Source: Magnaporthiopsis rhizophila (taxonomy: Eukaryota > Ascomycota > Sordariomycetes > Magnaporthales > Magnaporthaceae). From it: 64,000 nucleotides of DNA. The translations under genes and the position numbers were made by a program. Positions 56,662 through 64,000 of this stretch are shown one piece after another. The stretch lies in the NCBI GenBank assembly GCA_003049465.1, contig PYSS01000021.1, positions 87,817 through 151,816 of the forward strand, in the 5' to 3' direction. Every line of letters begins with the position of its first letter. Positions within the stretch are counted from its first letter, which is position 1. A model generated the notes under the pieces. The model did no database searches and was not told where the DNA came from. It saw only the letters and a program-made list of their open reading frames with translations.

Positions 56662-59600
56662 TCAGGCGCCTTGAGCAGTCTCTGTCCAAGCCCCAGTCAT
56701 CTCGACAACTAGATTGATCATGGTGCTGATGCTCCAGATCCCAATCAGGCTGAAGCCGATCTTCCTGCTCATGATCCACTTGTTGGCCGGAACGGCGACA
56801 AGCAGGAATATCAGAGTCAAAAGCACGGTAAAGGCCGACACCACCAGCGTGTCCCCAACCCCGATGTGGTACGGCTTGTACTTCAACGGCTTGTTTGGAT
56901 GTTTGCTCTGGTGCTCGTTGGCCGCCTTGATCGTCATCCACCCACCCCCTATTCCAATCCCCAGAAGAATGTTGAGCATCGGCCCGCCGAAGCACGCAGA
57001 TCTATGTAGTTTCGTACAGGTCAGCAAAGGCACTTCCAGGGAGCTAGAGTAAAGCGTAGAGTAAAGGGCATGGATGTTATCCACTTACAGTGCCATCACA
57101 GGGTAGCCAAGTCGCGCAACCGTGATGTCAGCAACCAGATCACCGAGAGAGTTCCCGACGGCGAATATGGTCAGTCCGAGGATCGCTTCGGAGATGCCGA
57201 GGATGACGCCAAACGTCTTGAGTACCCCAACAACTTCTCCTGCTATCGTCGAGATCCATGCGACGCTAATGATGAATCCGAGGAAGCAGAATAGGAAGTG
57301 GTAGCGGGGTCGCACATCTGGCGATGTGGTCCAGAGCATAACCGCCAGGAGGACCAGAGAGACCAGCAACGAGCAGAGAAGCAATTTTACCAGTGCCTTG
57401 CCGGGATGCTCCAAGTCCTCCCGCATATTGGCCCACACAATCAAGACGGTGAACAGTGGCCCAGTGAAGATCTGCACGCACACGAGCCAGCGGTTCCACC
57501 CCAGCGTGTCGTCGCCTGCCAGCGCGTCGCTGCCGGCTGTCAGTCCTGGAGAGTCTTGTCCCCTCTTGGCCGTTTGTGGCGAGAGCCCGGCACCTCCCGC
57601 CCCGCCAGCCGAGCCCGCATCGGGCACCACAAGTACGGGTGGCCCCAGCAGGGGAGTTGTGTGTTCGGACCGACGTACGTCACGGCTATTCCGCCGATAC
57701 CGGTCCCACTCCGTCTCCGGCTCGATCGAGGCGGCGTCAACAGCCAGACCTGACCCCCCAAGGCGGGACCGGTCAGTGGCCGGGTCGACCTCGGGGTCGT
57801 CGGTGCTCGGAGCCTCGGTTTCGACCACGGGGAGCGTTGTCACAAGCAAGAAAATGCTCGGCACAGAGATGAGGCTGACAAACTTGTCCCATAGGGATTT
57901 GTCTGCCCAGCCCTGGAGAGTTGGGAAGAGCGTGTTGCTCATCACCTGGGGAGGAGGAAGGACCGAATAAGGCCACCACCGGACAGGCTGAGAGCGGCGC
58001 TCATGGATCTCGAGGCCAAAATAAGACTGATTGGCCGCATAAGGAGACGCTTGGGCAGTCATCAGGGGCGAGTGCGTGTCGGGAGTCATGGGCAACGGTG
58101 ACTCGGACAGCATTGGGAACGGTGACAGCGAAGGCGAGGAATAGCCACTCGACTGCGGCTGGGGGCTTGGAATCTGGAGACTGAGGCTTGCTGGCGACGC
58201 TGTCGCAGTGTTCTCAGACACGTGAGCCTCGACGTCGTAGATGGGCGGGCGCAGATGCATGTCCGAGAGTGGCGGCACGAGGGCGCCATCCTTGGGGGCA
58301 CCGGACAGGCCAGGCTGCAGGGGCGTCTCCCCACCCAGTCCCGCGGCGGCGTGGGTAGGAGAGAGGGGAGTCCTTGGCGACTCCATCACTATTACAGGCG
58401 CAACGGGTGTCCCGGGAAAGCTCCAGTCCAGTGGGAGGTTGCCGTGGGACCGAGCCCGGTCTCGCCCTGCTGAGGAGGTTCCATCGCGCGGGAGGGACGA
58501 CCAATCGAAGCCCGCCGGCCCCGGCAGGGCAGTAAACGTCCGGTCTATACTCTCCGACTGCCCCCGAGAATGCATCGGCGCGAGGCGCACATTGCCCGAG
58601 ACGCTGCCAGCCCTGTGCAGCGATGCGAGAACCGATCGGAACTCGAGCGCGCCAACGAAACTCGGCCTGATGTGGCCCAGAGTAGTGTTACTCCTCGAGC
58701 CGCGGGGCCGGTTGACACGCATGCTGTTGGTCACCTCGGCGGCCGCTTGCATGTCCCGATCGATATCATCTTCGTCCTCGGGGGCGCCGGCATCACTGAC
58801 CCCCATCAGCGGTGGCGCTTGTTCGAGGGCGCTGATGTCAAGCACGGCATCCGAGGTTGAGCGGCTCGCGCGCGCGCCTACGGGTGCTGTGTCGTCGCCA
58901 TCGTCATCTCCGTCGTCGTCCCTGTAGGGCTCAAGCTCATCGGAAGGCTCGCCAGTGAGCCCGGAAAAGTGTGCACGGGCGGCCGCCTCCCTCTGCCGTC
59001 TCCTTTTACGGCGTGTCGAGAACCAGTGCCAGGTGACGACCATGACGACGTAGAAGAGATAAAAAGAAACCATGACGCAACATTCCCAGAGATGTAGATT
59101 TCCATCGGCGAGGAAGACCATGGAGAAAGCTACCGCGAGGATGAAGAAACAAACGTCGCGCACAAACGTCCTCTTGGTGACCTTGAACTCCCGCACCAGA
59201 GCCATCGATCCGGCAACGACGGCGGTGATAAAGCCGGCGGCGCCGATCAGCTCGCCGACAGCCATGCTGCCGCTGTTGGAGCCCATGGCTGCGAAGGTGC
59301 TGAAAACGTCCGGGGAGCCATTGCCGAAGGCCAAAAACGTGACGCCGGCGAGGCTCTCGCTGAGGCCCAGAATGTTGGCAATGGTGCTGAGGTTGACGCT
59401 GAAAAAATCGCTCGCAGCAATGCCGATGGTGGCAAAGAGCAGGCCCAACCAGGCGGTGAGCAGAGCAAAGGCGAAGGGCTGAACTTGCACAAGGTCGCAA
59501 TAGTAGAAGCTAAGATAGGACAGCAGGCCAGCGTCATCGTCTTGACAGTGCGCACGCACGAAGGCGCATTGGTCCTTGGCATGGTGGACGAGCCGGCACT

Positions 59601-59820
59601 CGGTATCCTCGGCCCGAGCGCGCAGCAGCGACGGCTGGCCCGAGTCGGGTGCTCCGGCGCGGCGTACAAACAGCGCATATGTCGCCAGCAGCGTGATGAT
59701 CAGGGTCGAAGTGTAGAAGGGCCTGCTCAGCCTTGAGGTGAGCTTGGCCCTGCTTGGCCTTGGCCTCGTCGATGGTGGCGCGGTCATGGCGGCGGCAGCA
59801 GTGCTGATGGTGGGTGGCAT
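56662..59820 (-). CDS. Cation/calcium exchanger of the NCLX (SLC8B-like) type
   Basis: Exons 59820-57089 and 57001-56662, with an 87-nt intron, give 1,023 residues. A membrane anchor lies at about 35-52, followed by a luminal region with several Cys. The first exchanger domain contains alpha-1 (AFGNGSPDVFSTFAAMGS, about 160-180). A very long cytosolic loop (about 275-640), rich in Ser, Pro and acidic residues, precedes the second domain with alpha-2 (GNSLGDLVADITVARLG, about 885-900), completed by SACFGGPMLNILLGIGIG after the splice. GNGxPD and GNSxGD are the ion-binding signatures of sodium/calcium and cation/calcium exchangers. The layout resembles animal NCLX and yeast YDL206W. Transport of Ca2+ at an internal membrane is likely; the counter-ion and location are not shown. 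Confidence 0.9.
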
Positions 59821-61007
59821 CGTGTGCTCGTCACGGGTGCCATGCGCCGCCCCAAGCTCGTCGGTATTTCGGTTCCTGTAGCCCTCAATGGTTGGAGAGC
59901 ATGATATCAGGCCATCACGGACCTTAGGGGGTGCACTGCTAGATAGAGTCTAGGCAAACAAGGGCTAAAGAAGGATGGGCGCGCAGGTTGGGGAGAAAAA
60001 GGGAAAAGGGGATGCGATGGGACCGATGGTGCCAGGAACCCGCACTAGACGTTGAGAGCGAGGCGGCCAAGCAGCCCTAAGTAGAAAAAGGGTCGCCGGA
60101 CAGCTAAGGAAGTACAGATTATTCAATGTAAGATGCCGTTTGAGGACAGCAGGATAACCGGGGCTGGAAAGAGCACTGCGTTGGTAACAACTTGTTGTTG
60201 GCCTCCAGCTCCGACAGTCGGTAGCCTGACTCGGGGCAGTTCGCCTTTAAATAACGGGACGGAAGCTGCCACAAACCAGCGTTCCAGCCTCTGCGAAGAG
60301 CTGACTTTTTGTCAGGGACTGCGATGAGGTGGCCAGTACACGACGCCAACAGCAGGGCAAAGCTCTGGAGCAGACCCCGAGCCGAGAGAGGCGAGACCAC
60401 GGGGTTGCAAGAGGGGCAGGGGTAAACAGCCAGCGACGACAGTGTGGTGGGAGGGTTACGCCAAGCAAGAAACAAGCAAATCCAAAAAAGCAAGGCGACC
60501 ATGTACCTGGAACGCTGCACGGCCGGGTTGGGGCCGCCCTTTATTCGCCAGGTGCTTCTCCCAGCGGAGCACACTCGAGACGACGTCGGTGCCGACAGCC
60601 ACTGGTTCAGCCAATCGATCGTTCCCAAGTCGCAGAATGCCAAGTGGCTGGGCACCACGACGTCAGTGTGGCTCAGGCACACCACCATGTCACTGTTGCA
60701 TTGATTTTGCTGTGGCGCAGCGGCTGAAGGGGTGCGTGGCCGCGTGTGGTGGCGCCCGTCAGACGAAAATCACTTGGGTCGAGCCAATTCGATGTTTGTT
60801 TACTTTGAATTAGGGATTCGACGGGCAACCAAATACCGCGACCGCCACCAACCCCGCCCTCCCCCAAAGATATCGCGCAAATGATAGGGACAGTGAAATG
60901 AACAAGCAAAAATCAAAGTAAATCAGAAAAACTTCAAGCGCCATCGACGAGATAAACCGCCTCGTCACCGCCATTCCCCTCGTCGCTCAACGATATAGCC
61001 ACCCAAA
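59821..61007. promoter_or_regulatory. Divergent region between the exchanger and condensin genes
   Basis: A shared upstream region of 1.19 kb. Open frames of up to 190 codons occur on both strands, without domains. I see no RNA gene or named element. Confidence 0.5.
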
Positions 61008-63924
61008 ATGCCCCGCGTCACACAGGTGTCGCGCAGCAGCAGCAGGCGGAGCACCAGCAGGCAGGTCTCCGGGTCCATCTCACAGTCTCCCTTCAAGTCG
61101 CCCGTAAAGTGAGGCCTCTCCTCCTCCGCATGCGAAAATAGCATGTGCCGCCTCTGGGCGCGCGGGTAGGCACCGGCCAGCTAACCCCACGGCTCGCAGG
61201 ATCCCCCTCAATGACGATGCGCAGGAGAAGGCCCAGCGCATGCACTCGCGCCAGGCCCTCCATGAAGCCCAGATCAACCAGCTCAAGGCCGCCGCCGCGA
61301 CACCCTCGAAGCGATCCGTCAGCATCAGGTTGGAGGACCTCGACAATGTCAACTCCTCGCCCGGCTCGGACCCTCGCACTCCCCGCTCCCGCGCCAGCGC
61401 CGGCGGCAAGGAGCCCATGATCGTCGACGATGACGGCTTCGTGGTTGGCGGCAGCGCCGTCACACCCATGAAGCGCGTTCCCATTCTGGCCAACTTCGAG
61501 GAATGGATGAAGATGGCAACCGACAACAAGATCAACCAGGCCAACTCGTGGAACTTTGCCCTAATCGACTACTTCCACGACATGTCACTGCTCAAGGAGG
61601 GCGACGGCGTCAACTTCCAGAAGGCAAGCTGCACCCTCGACGGCTGCGTCAAGATCTACACCAGCAGAGTCGACAGCGTAGCCGAGGAGACCGGAAAGCT
61701 CCTCAGCGGCCTCGCAGACAGCCGCGATAGCAAAAGCAAGAGGGCCGAAGGTGACGCCGAAGACAGCGGGGCAGAAGACGAGGTGGACGAGGATGGCAAC
61801 GTCATCAAGAAGCCCAAGAAAAAGGTACGTGGCGCCGCGCAACCCCTGAGCCACAGGCGTACCGGCCCTAGAGGATCGACTCGAACTGACTTGTCCCGTC
61901 TCACCCGAACAGGCGCGGTCGGCCGAGGCAACCCTGGCGCCTTCTTTCGCGTCTCTTCAGCTGAAGAAGCTCGAGCTCGAGTTCGCCGTGGACCCCTTGT
62001 TCAAAAAAGCATCGGCCGACTTCGACGAGGGCGGAGCCAAGGGCCTGCTTCTCAACCACCTCATGATCGATACCCATGGCCGTATTGTTTTCGACAGCAG
62101 CGACGACACCAACGACAGCTCGGAGGTCAGGAGAAGCGATGCGGTAGAAAATGGTGACGGCACCGGACTAGATGTCGATGAGGCTGGGGAAGCCGAGTCC
62201 GCGCCCCCGGCCGATGCCAAGGAGGACGACTATGAGGACGTCGACATCGATGTCGGCGCCCTGGGCGCGCGTTTCTTTTCCGAACTCGCTCGCCTAGATG
62301 AGTTCGATGTTTGCCCTTCGCTCAAAACATTCGATCTCGGGGACCCATCTGGCACTATGGACATCCCCTTCCTCCGTGCGCCTGAAGACTGGAGGCAGGA
62401 CTCGGACAAGGATAAGACCCCGGGCCCTGACGGAGTGGGAGACAAGTCGGGCATGTACATCGACGACGACAACCCGCTTGGCTTCGACGATGACGAAGGT
62501 CTTGGCGGTTTTGATCTGGGCGAGGTCAACATTAATTTCGGCGAGGGTGGTGAAGCTTGGGCACGGGAGGCAGCCTTGGACCCCCAGATGCGTGTTTTTG
62601 ATGCAGGGCTCGGTGATGACGGTGCCGTCGGGGACGGTGTCGACATGCTCGACAAGGGCGAGGGTGATTTCGTCGTGTCCATGTCGCACGCCCAAAAGGA
62701 AGACAAGGTGCATGAGGACATCCTCAGCTACTTCGACCAGGCGCTTCAGAAGAACTGGACCAGCGCTGAGCACTGGAGGATTCGCAAGATCAAGGATGTC
62801 AACAAGCCGGCCGCTCCGGCACGGCAACGGAAGGAGAAGGAGGCTTTCGAGATCGATTTCTTGTCGCCGCTCGACCCTGCCCTCGGCGACGTCATATATA
62901 CCCAAGTGTCGGGCAACGCAGCCATTTCCATGCCAAAGAAGGACTGGAAGTCCAAATCTCGCAACCTCATCCCCGATGATAAACACTTCAACTCCAAACA
63001 GCTGTTGTCGCTGTTCCTCAAACCGAAAGCGCGCCTCGGCCGCAAGCGGAGGCTTGGTGGCGGCGGTGTCTTTGGCAATGCGCACGAGGAGCAGCAAAAC
63101 GAAGTGCCCGAGGGCCACATGGACGAGGCCTTCTGGGCGTCCCAAAAAGCGCCATTGATGCAGTCCACAGAGCGCTCGGGCGACGACGACACGGGGCTGC
63201 CGCAGGGAGACTACGATGCCAACTTCTTCGACGACGGCCTTCCTTTTGCGGGCGGGGACGACGACGACATGGACGAGTTTGCCGACGCTCGCGAGCACTT
63301 CTCGCCCGGCGTCGACGGGGCCATGCTGGGCGACCCGGGAGTCACGGACGCCTTCGGGACCGCCTTCAACGGCCTGACGGTTACGAACCCGGCCGACCTG
63401 GCGTTTGGCACTATGTTGGTGACGCAGAGCAGGCGGGTGCGGCCAGAGTACGTGCAATACGCACGAGTCGCCAAGAAGGTCGACGTCAGAAGGCTGAAGG
63501 AGGAGATGTGGAAGGGCATGGGCCTCGAGGCATTGGATAATGTGAGCAATCCCTTTCCCCTTCCTTTCTTATGGTATCATACTTCCCCAACGAAGCTTAC
63601 TAACGGACTTTTTTGTTTTCCTCCCAAAAAACACAGTCCCCTGAAAAATCCAGAATGCTCACGCCGCCTCCTGATGCAGCCGAGGCCGCCGGGACTGCCG
63701 GGACTGCCAAGGAGGATGTGACACTAAAGTTCACGGATGTGATGAAAAACCTGCAGAAGGTGTACCCCAAGACGGTCATGGACGACATCTCGACGAGCTA
63801 CTGCTTCATCTGCGTCCTGCATCTGGCAAACGAAAAAGGGCTCATCATCGAAAAGACAGAGGACCTTTCGGAGCTCGAGATTCGCAAGGACTGGACCGCA
63901 GAGATAACAGAGGGGGGCGAGTGA
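61008..63924 (+). CDS. brn1: Condensin complex kleisin subunit (Brn1/CAP-H, Barren)
   Basis: Kleisin that closes the SMC2-SMC4 ring of condensin and compacts mitotic chromosomes. Exons 61008-61108, 61200-61824, 61913-63541 and 63637-63924, with introns of 91, 88 and 95 nt, give 880 residues. The short first exon ends with SPFKSPVK and joins IPLNDDAQEKAQRMHSRQA. The N-terminal SMC2-binding helical region is near 125-200 (NFEEWMKMATDNKINQANSW). The next splice restores ARSAEATLAPSFASLQLKKL, a strong family signature. The middle is acidic, with a positively charged stretch around LKPKARLGRKRRLG. The C-terminal winged-helix part (DISTSYCFICVLHLANEKGL) binds SMC4. A possible Cdk-type SPFKSP site is near residues 27-32. 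Complete. Confidence 0.95.
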
Positions 63925-63938
63925 ACGAGTAAGAGGCG

Positions 63939-63941
<3 letters not shown>

Positions 63942-63998
<57 letters not shown>
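63942..63998. repeat. T57 homopolymer at the window edge
   Basis: Fifty-seven T residues beginning 18 nt after the condensin gene stop codon, on its sense strand. It ends two bases before the window does. Confidence 0.9.
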
Positions 63999-63999
<1 letters not shown>

Positions 64000-64000
64000 T

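Noticed and set aside
62294..63457. Minus-strand open frame of 387 codons opposite the condensin gene
   Set aside because: Antisense to an exon strongly supported as CAP-H; no recognisable domain.

Overview
The window is nuclear DNA from a filamentous ascomycete, most likely a Sordariomycete. It has a GC-rich background and short GT..AG introns of about 67-142 nt (one of 539 nt). Coding exons are long, with GC-rich third positions that leave large open frames on the opposite strand. The gene content is typical of Pezizomycotina: a giant Woronin-body tether, Zn2Cys6 regulator, Fmp42-type transporter and DUF3605 protein. A Magnaporthales-like origin is plausible but is only an impression. There is no bacterial, viral, CRISPR or insertion-sequence material, and I see no convincing tRNA or rRNA gene.

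Left part (1-11,300): a five-exon uroporphyrinogen decarboxylase gene (hem12, minus) is divergent from an unrecognised 793-residue helical protein (plus). About 2 kb of gene-free DNA follows, carrying A26 and A50 tracts, then a three-exon Zn2Cys6 transcription factor of about 1,090 residues (plus).

Centre (11,327-30,476): one minus-strand gene fills 19 kb and encodes a predicted 6,335-residue protein. Its lysine-rich N-terminal block, long repetitive disordered middle and coiled-coil C-terminal domain match Leashin (LAH, often annotated 'involucrin repeat protein'). LAH links Woronin bodies to the septum or cell cortex. Here it is a single unsplit gene. It is the most interesting object in the window.

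Right part (32,671-63,924), in order: a two-domain dihydroneopterin-aldolase-like protein (+); a DUF3605/Gig1-type protein (-) ending 36 nt from it; UTP-glucose-1-phosphate uridylyltransferase (+); an ING/Yng2-type PHD protein (-) divergent from the histone deacetylase Hos2 (+); an Fmp42-type MFS transporter (-); a WW-domain PhoD-like phosphatase (+); phosphomannomutase (-); an NCLX-type cation/calcium exchanger (-); and the condensin kleisin Brn1/CAP-H (+). 

The genes are separate transcription units, not operons. Functional links are loose: nucleotide-sugar supply for cell wall and glycans (ugp1, phosphomannomutase), histone H4 acetylation and deacetylation (Yng2-type and Hos2 sharing one intergenic region), and septum biology (LAH). 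The intergenic DNA carries unusually long A or T homopolymers of 12 to about 60 nt. Several lie just downstream of stop codons, and one, inside an intron, contains the only ambiguous base I noticed (55,414). Exon boundaries were set by reading splice sites and checking frame and family conservation; every spliced model given is a multiple of three.
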